DNA of 17,643 nucleotides, taken from NCBI GenBank assembly GCA_022709605.1, contig JAKLIM010000027.1, positions 1 to 17,643 on the forward strand, given 5' to 3'. The DNA is from Bacteroidota bacterium (lineage in GTDB: Bacteria; Bacteroidota; Bacteroidia; Bacteroidales; Paludibacteraceae). Positions 1 through 7,096 of this stretch are shown here, piece after piece; position 1 is the stretch's first letter, and each line of letters starts with the position of its first letter. The notes below the pieces were generated by a model. The model was not told the origin of the DNA. It saw only the letters and a list, made by a program, of their open reading frames with translations, and made no database searches. Made by a program: the position numbers and the translations under genes.

Positions 1-6
1 TTTAAT

Positions 7-945
7 ATGGATTTTATTTTAATTATTATAGGTTTTGCAATTCTTATTATTGGTGCACATTTTTTAGTGGATGGCGCCTCGGGATTAGCCAAACGATTCA
101 ATGTTCCCAATATAATCATTGGACTTACAGTGGTTGCATTCGGCACTTCTGCTCCCGAATTGGTAGTAAATCTGGTTGCGGCATTCGATCCGGGTTCAAC
201 CGATATTGCATTGACCAATATTATTGGTAGTAATACCATTAATACATATATCATTTTAGGAGTGGCTGCTTTAATTTTCCCCATAACTTCCCTCAGAAGT
301 TCACGCAGGTTCAGTATTCCACTGAGCGTGTTTGCGCCATTAATTGTGTTATTAATGTCGGTTGGCGACAATATTGTTTCAAGAGCTGATGGTTTTATTT
401 TACTTATATTCTTTGTGTGGTTTATGATTGTAATGGTTCGAAACACCTTAAGTCACCCCAAAAAATCGGACGAGGAAGATTATAAGCCCGTTAAAATCTG
501 GCTTGCATCGATTATGATTATTGGTGGTTTAGGTGCTTTAGTGGGCGGTGCACAACTAATAGTGCCCAGCGCTACACGAATTGCAGTATCGTTAGGCATA
601 AGTCAGGCCGTCATTGGACTCACCATCGTGGCTTTGGGAACTTCATTACCCGAACTGGCAACTTCGGTAGTTGCAGCATTCAAAAAAAATTCGGATATTG
701 CACTTGGAAATGTTATCGGATCAAACATATTTAATGTTTTCTTTGTTTTGGGTTTAAGTGCTACTATTCAGCCCTTACCCGCTTACAAAGGAATGGTTAT
801 CGATCTGATAATTGCCATTTTAGCCAGTTTGTTGGTGTTGATTTTTGTATATACCAATAAACAACATAAAATTAAACGCTGGCAAGGAGGTTTACTTGTA
901 GCCATTTATACAGCATATTTAGTCTGGATGATTTCAGGACTTTAA
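7..945 (+). CDS. Calcium/sodium antiporter (CaCA family, YrbG-like)
   Basis: A 312-residue integral membrane protein of the cation/Ca2+ exchanger superfamily, expected to exchange Na+ (or K+/H+) for Ca2+ across the inner membrane. The two diagnostic alpha repeats are visible: alpha-1 around residues 39-86, with GLTVVAFGTSAPEL then NIIGSNTINT, and alpha-2 around residues 203-250, with GLTIVALGTSLPEL then NVIGSNIFNV. The acidic Glu of each SAPEL/SLPEL motif, the ion-binding residue in this family, is present. A charged linker (residues about 148-165, SHPKKSDEEDYKP) separates the two five-helix halves, as in YrbG-type proteins. Length fits bacterial members (about 310-325 residues). The ATG lies 6 bases from the window edge and the reading begins with a good first helix, so it is probably complete. 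The transported ion is inferred from the family only. Confidence 0.92.
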   Translation: MDFILIIIGFAILIIGAHFLVDGASGLAKRFNVPNIIIGLTVVAFGTSAPELVVNLVAAFDPGSTDIALTNIIGSNTINTYIILGVAALIFPITSLRSSRRFSIPLSVFAPLIVLLMSVGDNIVSRADGFILLIFFVWFMIVMVRNTLSHPKKSDEEDYKPVKIWLASIMIIGGLGALVGGAQLIVPSATRIAVSLGISQAVIGLTIVALGTSLPELATSVVAAFKKNSDIALGNVIGSNIFNVFFVLGLSATIQPLPAYKGMVIDLIIAILASLLVLIFVYTNKQHKIKRWQGGLLVAIYTAYLVWMISGL

Positions 946-976
946 TTTCACTTTTTAAATAATAAAACGAACAATT

Positions 977-2107
977 ATGAATTTATTCAATGTTTATCCG
1001 CTTTTCAATATAGAAATTACGAAAGGAATCGGATGTCGTACGTATGATAAAGAAGGAATCGAATACCTCGACTTGTATGGAGGTCACGCGGTTATATCAA
1101 TCGGTCATTCACACCCATATTATATTCAAAAACTAAGCGAACAATCCGAGAAACTGGTTTTTTATTCCAATTCGGTCATCAACAAACTTCAGGTTGATCT
1201 GGCTCTGAAATTAGGTAAAATGTCGGGTTACGAGGATTATTCCTTGTTTTTAGTTAATTCGGGTGCCGAAGCCAACGAAAATGCGCTTAAACTTGCTTCT
1301 TTTCACAACGGTCGCCGCAAGGTAATTGCATTCAATAAAAGCTTTCACGGTCGCACTTCGGCCGCAGTGCGTGTAACTGATAATCCGAAAATTGTAGCTC
1401 CTATAAACGAAGGTTTCGACGTGGAGTTTCTTGCACTAAATGATATTGATAGCGTTCGTAGATCATTGTATAATAATGATGTATGCGCTGTAATTATTGA
1501 AGGTATACAAGGAGTAGGCGGAATAAGAGTTCCGGATGTAACATTTTTGCAGGAATTAAGTAATGCTTGTAAAGATACCGGCACAATTCTGATTTTAGAT
1601 GAAGTGCAGTCGGGTTACGGAAGGAGTGGAAAATTCTTTGCGCACCAACATGCAGGCATCCGACCCGATTTGATTACCGTGGCCAAAGGTATGGGTAATG
1701 GTTTTCCAATAGGCGGCGTGTTGATTAGTCCGTTGTTCGAAGCATCCCACGGTTTGCTCGGTACTACTTTTGGAGGAAGTCATTTGGCTTGTACGGCCGC
1801 CATTGCTGTTTTGGATGTAATAAAAGTTGAACATTTAGTGGAAAACGCACAGAAAGTAGGCGATTATCTGATGGAGGAATTGAAAAAAATACCCGGAATA
1901 AAGGAAATCAGAGGCCAGGGTTTGATGACAGGCATTGAGTTCGAAGGTGAGGTAAAAGACATTCGAAGTAAATTATTGTTCGAGAAAAAAATATTTACCG
2001 GAGTAAGCGGAACAAATACAATCCGGTTATTGCCTCCTTTATGTCTTTCTAAAGTCGATGCAAAACTGTTTATCGATCAATTTAAAAGTGTTTTGTCAGC
2101 ACTTTAA
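977..2107 (+). CDS. argD: Acetylornithine/succinylornithine-type aminotransferase (ArgD-like)
   Basis: A class-III PLP-dependent aminotransferase of 376 residues. In arginine synthesis such enzymes convert the N-acylated glutamate semialdehyde to N-acylornithine using glutamate. Landmarks: SGAEANE (95-101) for PLP phosphate binding, SFHGRT (122-127), the DEVQ pair Asp208/Gln211 that contacts the pyridine ring, and the Schiff-base lysine Lys237 in TVAKGMGNGF. Length matches short ArgD proteins (about 375-400). In several Bacteroidetes the pathway runs on N-succinyl rather than N-acetyl intermediates (established for Bacteroides fragilis), so the acyl group is uncertain here. No other arg gene is in the window, so the substrate rests on family resemblance; related 4-aminobutyrate or ornithine aminotransferases are possible but usually longer. 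It lies 31 bases after the antiporter gene and 6 bases before the next gene, so co-transcription is likely. Confidence 0.85.
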   Translation: MNLFNVYPLFNIEITKGIGCRTYDKEGIEYLDLYGGHAVISIGHSHPYYIQKLSEQSEKLVFYSNSVINKLQVDLALKLGKMSGYEDYSLFLVNSGAEANENALKLASFHNGRRKVIAFNKSFHGRTSAAVRVTDNPKIVAPINEGFDVEFLALNDIDSVRRSLYNNDVCAVIIEGIQGVGGIRVPDVTFLQELSNACKDTGTILILDEVQSGYGRSGKFFAHQHAGIRPDLITVAKGMGNGFPIGGVLISPLFEASHGLLGTTFGGSHLACTAAIAVLDVIKVEHLVENAQKVGDYLMEELKKIPGIKEIRGQGLMTGIEFEGEVKDIRSKLLFEKKIFTGVSGTNTIRLLPPLCLSKVDAKLFIDQFKSVLSAL

Positions 2108-2113
2108 TTTATT

Positions 2114-2896
2114 ATGAAAATCACGCTGCAGCAATTTGCTCTTATCCTGATTCTTCTGTTCTTTTTCGCATTTAATGCCTATGCTCAGGAAACCCGATTA
2201 GATAAAGTCGTCCTGAAAACCGGAGAATCCTATGTGGGAGAAATTGTAGTGCAAACGCCTGAAATTATTTTAATTAAAACAAAGGATGGTGGTCGTTTTC
2301 AGTTTCCGTTAACGTCGGTAAGAAGTATCGAAAAAAAATCGGCCAATGCAACTGAACTTTCTGTTAACGATTCATTGAATACGGCAAACCAATTACCCCC
2401 CGAAATTTTTTGTTTGATGATAGATTTATCCGGTGGATTAAGTAAAGGAATTTTTAGTTATCCGTGGTCACCGGCCGGTGAGGTTTCGATGAGTTTTGGG
2501 ACAAAAGAATTGCTTGGTAAAACAATTTTTGCCGGTTTGGGCGTTGGATATAAAGTTACTTCGACGAAATCAACTTCCGAAATGACGGGGTTTATTCCGG
2601 TTTTTATACGTATGCAAAGTTTTAATCTGAAAAAATACAGAACTGCACCTTATTTGTCGCTCGATGCAGGGTATGCATTTTCGACAAATTCAAAATATGG
2701 AGGTGGTACTTTTGCAAAATTATCAGCAGGAATCATACATAAAATGACGTATAAATTAACTGCTTTTGGTGGGTTATATGTACGGACACAGGGATTTTCG
2801 GGTAAGTTAACTCAACCGGTCGATGCGGGAGAAGTTACTTATGTGGGTAACTCATCAATCAATGACTTTGGATTAAAAGTGGGAGTTCAATTCTGA
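2114..2896 (+). CDS. Exported protein of unknown function, probable outer-membrane beta-barrel
   Basis: A 260-residue protein I cannot name. It starts with a clear signal peptide (hydrophobic residues about 7-20, cleavage likely after AYA in NAYAQ). Residues about 28-75 form a compact module, LKTGESYVGEI followed by IILIKTKDGGRFQFP and VRSIEK, a pattern I recognise from exported Bacteroidetes proteins and which resembles a small SH3-like or Sm-like beta fold. From about residue 98 the chain is Gly/aromatic-rich with alternating hydrophobics and ends in GVQF; a terminal Phe is typical of outer-membrane beta-barrels. So the picture is an N-terminal periplasmic domain followed by a small barrel of perhaps eight strands. 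It begins 6 bases after argD, most likely in the same transcript, though no functional link to arginine synthesis is evident. The stop is 18 bases from that of the convergent dehydratase gene. Confidence 0.7.
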   Translation: MKITLQQFALILILLFFFAFNAYAQETRLDKVVLKTGESYVGEIVVQTPEIILIKTKDGGRFQFPLTSVRSIEKKSANATELSVNDSLNTANQLPPEIFCLMIDLSGGLSKGIFSYPWSPAGEVSMSFGTKELLGKTIFAGLGVGYKVTSTKSTSEMTGFIPVFIRMQSFNLKKYRTAPYLSLDAGYAFSTNSKYGGGTFAKLSAGIIHKMTYKLTAFGGLYVRTQGFSGKLTQPVDAGEVTYVGNSSINDFGLKVGVQF

Positions 2897-2914
2897 AAAT
2901 TATTTCTTAGCCGA

Positions 2915-3913
2915 TCAGTTTTCGAAGCATTGACAAACTTCAAGGATGCAATATTCAACCGGAGAATATACAAATCCAAATCTTTCCTGTATTTTTCTGC
3001 CTGAATAATATTCTCTGTTTGTAGCTGATCGTGCCATTCCACTGTCAATCAATGGATTAAACCGGAATATTTTTCCGAGAATTTCTGAAAGAAAACCCAC
3101 TGTTAACAGCAATTTTCTCCCCATTTTAATTTTGGGTTTCGGTTTATAAAATCCATACGCCATCCACGATAGAATATCTTTATTTGTGCAATTTTCGGCC
3201 ACTAAAATAAAGCGTTCAGCCGTCACATTGTTTTTCATCAACAACATCATGGCTTTTACCACATCTCTCACATCTATGTAGCCCGAACCACCGTCAGTAT
3301 AAAATTTCAATCCTTTCTGCACCTGCGAAAATAATTGCGAACTGCCTGTCTTCGTTCCCGAATAACCCAAAATAACGCCCGGATTCACAATCACAGCGTT
3401 TAATCCCTTTTTTATTCCAGTCCAAACTTCCTGTTCGGAGTAATACTTGCTTCGCGAATAAGCGGAACGTGATTTACCATCTTCCCAAGTTGAGTTTTCG
3501 TCAATAAGTTCGTTTTTTTTGCTCCTTCCACAAGCGGCTATAGAACTCACAAAACAGAATTTGCTGACATGGCTAGCCAAAGCGGCTTCTACCATATTTT
3601 TTGTGCCGGTAATATTGGTGTCGAGTAAATTGTTGGTGCCATTGCCGAGCGAAACAACTGCGGCGCAATGATAAATTTCAGTAACATCTTTCATTGCCTC
3701 TTGTAGAGCGTTTAAATCTAATACATCCGCAATTTTCCAATCGATTCGATCAAGGTACAATTCAGGTGTTGGAGTATAAAAGCAGAAAATCTTAAAAAGT
3801 GAATCTAAATTGCTTGTATGGCGGCAAATCGCAGTTACCCTTTCGTTTTCCTGCAGCAAATGCCATAAGAGATGCCCGCCAACCAAACCTGTAGATCCTG
3901 TTACTAAAATCAT
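2915..3913 (-). CDS. NAD(P)-dependent epimerase/dehydratase (extended SDR)
   Basis: A 332-residue extended short-chain dehydrogenase/reductase. The nucleotide-binding glycine motif GSTGLVG is at residues 6-12, the conserved adenine-side stretch is IADVLD (61-66), and the catalytic triad appears as Ser123/Ser124, Tyr152 and Lys156 (YSRSK). A DTNITGTKNMVEA segment (about 98-110) is typical of the group related to dihydroflavonol reductases and nucleoside-sugar epimerases. NPGVILG at about 177-183 marks the end of the Rossmann part. The substrate cannot be read from sequence. It is a single-gene unit, convergent with the upstream plus-strand cluster and divergent from the LOG gene. A heptad tandem repeat carrying a -7-like box sits directly upstream of its ATG. 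Confidence 0.85.
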   Translation of the reverse strand: MILVTGSTGLVGGHLLWHLLQENERVTAICRHTSNLDSLFKIFCFYTPTPELYLDRIDWKIADVLDLNALQEAMKDVTEIYHCAAVVSLGNGTNNLLDTNITGTKNMVEAALASHVSKFCFVSSIAACGRSKKNELIDENSTWEDGKSRSAYSRSKYYSEQEVWTGIKKGLNAVIVNPGVILGYSGTKTGSSQLFSQVQKGLKFYTDGGSGYIDVRDVVKAMMLLMKNNVTAERFILVAENCTNKDILSWMAYGFYKPKPKIKMGRKLLLTVGFLSEILGKIFRFNPLIDSGMARSATNREYYSGRKIQERFGFVYSPVEYCILEVCQCFEN

Positions 3914-3929
3914 TTTGAGTATTTATTTT

Positions 3930-3971
3930 AAAGATTAAAGAACAAAGATAAAAGAATAAAGACAAAAAAAT
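3930..3971. repeat. 7-bp tandem repeat, site A (six degenerate units)
   Basis: Six consecutive 7-base units beginning AAAG on the plus strand: AAAGATT, AAAGAAC, AAAGATA, AAAGAAT, AAAGACA, then the degenerate AAAAAAT. The pattern is AAAGANN, the complement of the CTTTNTT units found at two other places in this window. It occupies the leader of the minus-strand dehydratase gene, 17 bases upstream of its ATG. Confidence 0.75.
3943..3950 (-). promoter_or_regulatory. Possible -7 box of the dehydratase gene, inside repeat site A
   Basis: On the minus strand this reads TATCTTTG, a perfect match to the Bacteroidetes TAnnTTTG -7 element, 30 bases upstream of the dehydratase ATG. TTTG candidates for the -33 element lie at 3963-3966 (spacer 12) and 3975-3978 (spacer 24), neither at the usual 19-21. 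Because the box is made from repeat units it may be coincidental. Confidence 0.4.
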
Positions 3972-4035
3972 AATCAAATTAAAAAGTGTCATATTATTTT
4001 AAATAATGATTTGAACTTAGATTATTTAAAGTGAA

Positions 4036-4068
4036 TTTCAAATATACAGAAAGAAAACAGTATTTTTG
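4036..4068 (+). promoter_or_regulatory. Predicted Bacteroidetes promoter of the LOG-family gene
   Basis: The -7 element TATTTTTG (4061-4068) fits TAnnTTTG exactly. A weak -33 candidate, TTTC at 4036-4039, is 21 bases upstream. Transcription would start near 4075, about 20 bases before the ATG at 4096. It would drive the run of plus-strand genes from the LOG gene onward. Confidence 0.5.
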
Positions 4069-4095
4069 TAATCATTTTATGTAAAAATATATAAC

Positions 4096-4674
4096 ATGCC
4101 AAATATTTGTGTTTATTGTGCCTCAAGCACCCGTATTAAGGAGAGTTATTTTGTTGCAGCCGACCGATTGGGCAAATTATTTGTAGGGGCTGGCTTTTCT
4201 GCAGTTTATGGTGGCGGCTCGGTAGGTTTGATGGGATGTTTTGCCGATAGTGTATTAAAAGCCGGAGGAAAAATTACGGGCATTATTCCACAGTTTATGT
4301 GCGATGAAGAATGGAATCACAATGGTGTTACCGAGTTGATTGTGGTAGAAACAATGCACGAGCGCAAGGAAAAAATGGCATTCATGTCCGATGCAGCGGT
4401 TGCTTTGCCGGGTGGTTGCGGAACCATGGAGGAGTTACTCGAAGTGATCACCTGGAAGCAACTCGGAATTTTCACAAAACCAATTATCATTGTCAACCTC
4501 GAAGGCTATTTCGATGCATTGATTGCGATGCTCGAAAGGGCCGTGGAAGAAAATTTCATGCGCGAAATACACAAGCAAATCTGGACCGTAGTTGAAACGG
4601 TAGATGAAGTATTACCCGCTATAAATAATGCACCCGCTTGGGACAAAACAGTGCGAAAATTTGCAGCCATTTAA
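4096..4674 (+). CDS. LOG-family protein (nucleoside 5'-monophosphate phosphoribohydrolase, TIGR00730)
   Basis: A 192-residue Rossmann-fold protein of the LOG (LONELY GUY) family, whose members cleave the N-glycosidic bond of cytokinin riboside 5'-monophosphates or of ordinary nucleoside monophosphates such as AMP. The family signature PGGxGTxxE is present as PGGCGTMEE at residues 105-113, and the partner Arg/Lys of the active site is in MHERK (87-91). The N-terminal stretch ICVYCASS and YGGGSVGLMG (38-47) are also characteristic. Length matches short bacterial members (about 190). In a free-living or gut bacterium a role in nucleotide salvage or housekeeping is more likely than hormone synthesis, but that is inference. 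It sits 11 bases before the DUF4271 gene, so it probably heads that transcription unit. The older label 'lysine decarboxylase' for this family is a misannotation. Confidence 0.9.
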   Translation: MPNICVYCASSTRIKESYFVAADRLGKLFVGAGFSAVYGGGSVGLMGCFADSVLKAGGKITGIIPQFMCDEEWNHNGVTELIVVETMHERKEKMAFMSDAAVALPGGCGTMEELLEVITWKQLGIFTKPIIIVNLEGYFDALIAMLERAVEENFMREIHKQIWTVVETVDEVLPAINNAPAWDKTVRKFAAI

Positions 4675-4684
4675 TTGAAAATCT

Positions 4685-5494
4685 ATGCCTAAAGCCGACT
4701 CTCTAAAATCAATTTTGGATACAGCACTGAGTACTTCGCCTGATTCGCTGATCAAGACGGATTCCATTTTAGTGCCCGATTCCAATCTTATTCCTGTAGT
4801 TCAGAATATTAAATTCATTGGATTTGATGGTGTTTTGCACCCTTCGTTTCCGGCAACCGAAAATTGGGTTTTTATTACTCTGTTGATTCTGCTCGGCATG
4901 TCAGCGTTTTCGTTTTTACGCTCTTCGGGTTGGTTTATCGAGTCATTCCGCACTTTTTTTACGGTGAAAGACCGCGGCAGTATTTTCAATAAAAGTACCA
5001 TGAGCGATTTTGAATCACGCCTTTTTCTGATCCTTTTTTCAATCGGAGTCTTCAGTCTATACGCGTATTTAATTTTATTTGCGTCGGATAACGGATTTTC
5101 ACTCATAACTTTTCTGAAATTTTTAGGAGCAACCGGTGGTTTTTTTCTGTTAAAATATTTGATGATAAGAATCATTGGATATGTTTTTCTTCATCCCACT
5201 ATTCAAAAACTGACCATCGAAAGTTATTATAATGTGCTAACTTACCTGGGTTTGATACTATTTCCAATGCTGATTTTACATATCTATTTGCCTGAAAATC
5301 TAAAATATTATATAGCAGTTATAAGCCTCATTCTTTGTGTAATGGCCTCATTAGTTTATACAATTAAACTATTTCTGATTTTTTTTAATAAATTTGCATC
5401 TACTTTTTATTTATTGTTGTATCTTTGCACCCTTGAAATTTTGCCGGTAGTTCTATTGTTCTATTTGTATAATTTCATGATTTTAAGTGTTTAA
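4685..5494 (+). CDS. DUF4271-type integral membrane protein
   Basis: A 269-residue polytopic membrane protein of unknown function, recognised as a DUF4271 protein by its character and by its standard place directly before hemD in Bacteroidales. Residues 1-60 are soluble and Ser/Asp/Pro-rich. Probable membrane helices are at about 61-79, 112-133, 139-166, 184-203, 208-232 and 240-266, so about six. The segment between helices 1 and 2 (FRTFFTVKDRGSIFNKSTMSDFE) is polar and conserved-looking. The stop TAA touches the longest possible hemD start, and the real hemD start is about 18 bases further on, so the two genes are very likely translated from one message. No catalytic motif is visible. Its steady association with hemD suggests a membrane or envelope-related role but proves nothing. 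Confidence 0.75.
   Translation: MPKADSLKSILDTALSTSPDSLIKTDSILVPDSNLIPVVQNIKFIGFDGVLHPSFPATENWVFITLLILLGMSAFSFLRSSGWFIESFRTFFTVKDRGSIFNKSTMSDFESRLFLILFSIGVFSLYAYLILFASDNGFSLITFLKFLGATGGFFLLKYLMIRIIGYVFLHPTIQKLTIESYYNVLTYLGLILFPMLILHIYLPENLKYYIAVISLILCVMASLVYTIKLFLIFFNKFASTFYLLLYLCTLEILPVVLLFYLYNFMILSV
5420..5427 (+). promoter_or_regulatory. Possible internal promoter (-7 box) before hemD
   Basis: TATCTTTG followed by CAC, a very typical Bacteroidetes -7 sequence, lies inside the 3' end of the DUF4271 gene, about 90 bases before hemD. A TTTG at 5393-5396 gives a 23-base spacer, longer than the usual 19-21. It may give hemD-rnpA-yidD a supply independent of the upstream genes. Confidence 0.35.
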
Positions 5495-5512
5495 TTGATA
5501 AAGTTTACTGCT

Positions 5513-6271
5513 TTGAAAATCAAGAAGATACTTGTTTCGCAACCCCAGCCAACAAGTGAAAAGTCCCCGTATTTCGATATAAGTGAAAGGTACAATGTGA
5601 AAATTGATTTTCGCCCTTTTATAAAAGTCGAACCCGTTTTTGCGAAGGAATTCCGCACACAACGTATATCAATTTTAGATTACACGGCAATAATTTTCAA
5701 TGCCCGTCATGGTATTGATCATTTTTTCAGGTTATGTGAAGAACTTCGCATTACGATTCCTGAAACAATGAAATATTTCTGTGTTTCTGAGTCGGTAGCC
5801 GTTTATTTACAGCATTATATTCATTATCGTAAGCGAAAAGTTTTCTACGCTGCCACCAATAAAATGGCCGATCTGATTGTGATAATGAACAAACATGCCG
5901 ATGAAAAATATCTATTGATTACATCGGAAGTTCAAAATGAGGAAACGCTTTCTGCTCTCGAAAATTCGAAAGTTACTTACCATAAAGCCATTATGTACCG
6001 CACTGTAAGTAATGATTTTGAGCCGGACGAAGAGTTTAATTATGATATGCTGCTTTTTTTCAGTCCATTAGGTATAACTTCATTGTTGAAAAATTTTCCT
6101 GATTTCAAACAAGGCGATATAGCTATTGGTTGTTTTGGGGCTGTTACAGCTCAGGCTGTGCACGATGCCGGCTTAAGGTTGGATATCGAAGCGCCGGTTC
6201 CGGGAGTTCCATCAATGACGATGGCTCTGGATAATTATTTGAAAGAAATGACTAAAAAAAATAAAAAATAG
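5513..6271 (+). CDS. hemD: Uroporphyrinogen-III synthase
   Basis: A HemD-family protein of about 252 residues that would close and invert ring D of hydroxymethylbilane to give uroporphyrinogen III, the branch point of heme, siroheme and corrinoid synthesis. The family is poorly conserved; recognition rests on the Bacteroidales N-terminus KIKKILVSQPQP, the middle segment IIFNARHGIDHFF, FCVSESVAVYL, and the C-terminal IAIGCFGAVTAQAVHDAGLRLDIEAP, with both halves showing the alternating two-domain pattern. Start choice: the reading frame is open from a TTG at 5495 that abuts the previous stop, but the TTG at 5513 gives the usual N-terminus MKIKK; no ATG is available nearby. Neighbours DUF4271 before and rnpA after match other Bacteroidales. 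Whether the cell makes heme cannot be judged here, since no other hem gene is in the window. Confidence 0.85.
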   Translation: MKIKKILVSQPQPTSEKSPYFDISERYNVKIDFRPFIKVEPVFAKEFRTQRISILDYTAIIFNARHGIDHFFRLCEELRITIPETMKYFCVSESVAVYLQHYIHYRKRKVFYAATNKMADLIVIMNKHADEKYLLITSEVQNEETLSALENSKVTYHKAIMYRTVSNDFEPDEEFNYDMLLFFSPLGITSLLKNFPDFKQGDIAIGCFGAVTAQAVHDAGLRLDIEAPVPGVPSMTMALDNYLKEMTKKNKK

Positions 6272-6309
6272 TAAGCCACAGGTTCACTATTTTGCTTTTA
6301 ACAAACTAT

Positions 6310-6341
6310 TCTGAAAGTATCGAAGAATTTTCGTACTTTTG
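6310..6341 (+). promoter_or_regulatory. Predicted promoter of rnpA-yidD
   Basis: TACTTTTG at 6334-6341 matches the TAnnTTTG -7 element exactly. A poor -33 candidate (TCTG, 6310-6313) is 20 bases upstream. The predicted start of transcription, near 6348, falls inside the 5' extension of the longest rnpA frame, which supports beginning translation at the ATG at 6361. Confidence 0.45.
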
Positions 6342-6360
6342 GGATAGTTTTTTTATACGT

Positions 6361-6756
6361 ATGAATCATCAATTTACACTACCAAAAAAAGAGCATTTAT
6401 GCGGAGAAATTCGGATAAGCAAACTTTTTACCGAAGGGAAAGCATTTATTGTTTACCCTATTCGTGTAGTTTACAGGATTGATGAAAAGTCGGATGGAGA
6501 ACCGGTGAAAATGATGGTTAGCGTGCCCAAAAAGAGGTTTAAAAGGGCAGTAAAGCGTAACAGACTCAAACGATTGATGCGGGAAGCATATCGGTTGAAC
6601 AAAGCACAGCTTTTAGACATTATACAACTAAAAACATTAAATTTGCAAATTGCATTTAATTATGTTTCGAACGATGAAGCTGATTATGGTTTGATTGAAT
6701 CAAAAATGATTGCTGCATTGAAAAGAATTACTGACAATATAGAAAGTAAAGTTTAA
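6361..6756 (+). CDS. rnpA: Ribonuclease P protein component
   Basis: The protein subunit of RNase P, which assists the catalytic RNA in maturing the 5' ends of tRNAs. 131 residues from the chosen start, normal for the family (about 110-140). The hallmark RNR region is at about residues 61-78, KRAVKRNRLKRLMREAYR, and MMVSVPKKRFKRA just before it matches the conserved central strand. The N-terminus FTLPKKEHLCGEIRISKLFTEG corresponds to the usual 'F-x-K-x-E-R-L-x-x...LF-x-x-G' pattern. Start: the frame stays open upstream to a TTG at 6292, but that extension has no family resemblance and contains a promoter box, so ATG 6361 is preferred. Placed between hemD and yidD rather than next to rpmH, as is usual in Bacteroidetes. 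It ends 18 bases before yidD. Confidence 0.93.
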   Translation: MNHQFTLPKKEHLCGEIRISKLFTEGKAFIVYPIRVVYRIDEKSDGEPVKMMVSVPKKRFKRAVKRNRLKRLMREAYRLNKAQLLDIIQLKTLNLQIAFNYVSNDEADYGLIESKMIAALKRITDNIESKV

Positions 6757-6774
6757 ACTGATAATCCCCTGTTT

Positions 6775-6996
6775 TTGAAAAATCTGATTCGCCATATTGT
6801 TTTGTTGCCTGTATATTTTTACCGGTATAGCATTTCGCCGCTTATGCCTCCACGTTGCAGGTATACCCCAACCTGTTCGCAGTACACGGTTGAGGCAGTA
6901 ATGAAACACGGCATTTTCAAGGGAGGCTGGTTGTCAATTAAGCGAATTGTCAGCTGCAATCCCTTCGGAGGAAGTGGTTACGATCCGGTGCCGTGA
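6775..6996 (+). CDS. yidD: Membrane protein insertion efficiency factor YidD
   Basis: A 73-residue protein of the YidD family, a small amphipathic inner-membrane-associated protein that helps YidC insert membrane proteins. All family blocks are present: PVYFYRYSISPLMPPRCRYTP, the Cys-rich core CRYTPTCSQYTVEAV (about 28-42), HGIFKGGWL, and the C-terminal CNPFGGSGYDPVP. It begins with TTG; no ATG or GTG gives the conserved N-terminus KNLIRHIVLLPVYFY. Follows rnpA by 18 bases; the rnpA-yidD pairing is common across bacteria, but yidC itself is not in the window. The stop codon overlaps a weak terminator stem. Confidence 0.95.
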   Translation: MKNLIRHIVLLPVYFYRYSISPLMPPRCRYTPTCSQYTVEAVMKHGIFKGGWLSIKRIVSCNPFGGSGYDPVP

Positions 6997-7015
6997 TTCG
7001 GCAATTTTGTTTTTT
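6989..7015 (+). terminator. Weak intrinsic terminator after yidD
   Basis: TGCCG (6989-6993), loop TGATT, CGGCA (6999-7003), followed by a T-rich tract ATTTTGTTTTTT. The stem has only five pairs and overlaps the yidD stop codon. Its position just before the lpxK promoter fits a transcription-unit boundary. Confidence 0.5.
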
Positions 7016-7034
7016 GACACTTTGTTAATTTTGA

Positions 7035-7065
7035 TTTGTTGAGTGAACGAAAAATTGTATCTTTG
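7035..7065 (+). promoter_or_regulatory. Bacteroidetes consensus promoter of lpxK-punA
   Basis: TTTG (7035-7038), 19-base spacer, TATCTTTG (7058-7065): both elements match the Bacteroidetes primary sigma-factor consensus (TTTG, N19-21, TAnnTTTG) without mismatch. Transcription would start around 7071-7073, giving a leader of about 25 bases to the ATG at 7097. Best promoter seen in the window. Confidence 0.75.
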
Positions 7066-7096
7066 CTCTGCGCTTTTATTCAAAAAACCCGCAAGG

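Noticed and set aside
1345..1834. Minus-strand open frames inside argD, and similar antisense frames in other genes
   Set aside because: They overlap well-supported genes in other frames and carry no domain or start signal; shadows of the coding strand.
3930..3971. Repeat sites as a CRISPR array
   Set aside because: Units are 7 bases with no spacers; they are simple tandem repeats.
6292..6360. Longer rnpA start at TTG 6292
   Set aside because: The extension contains the -7 box and does not match RnpA N-termini.
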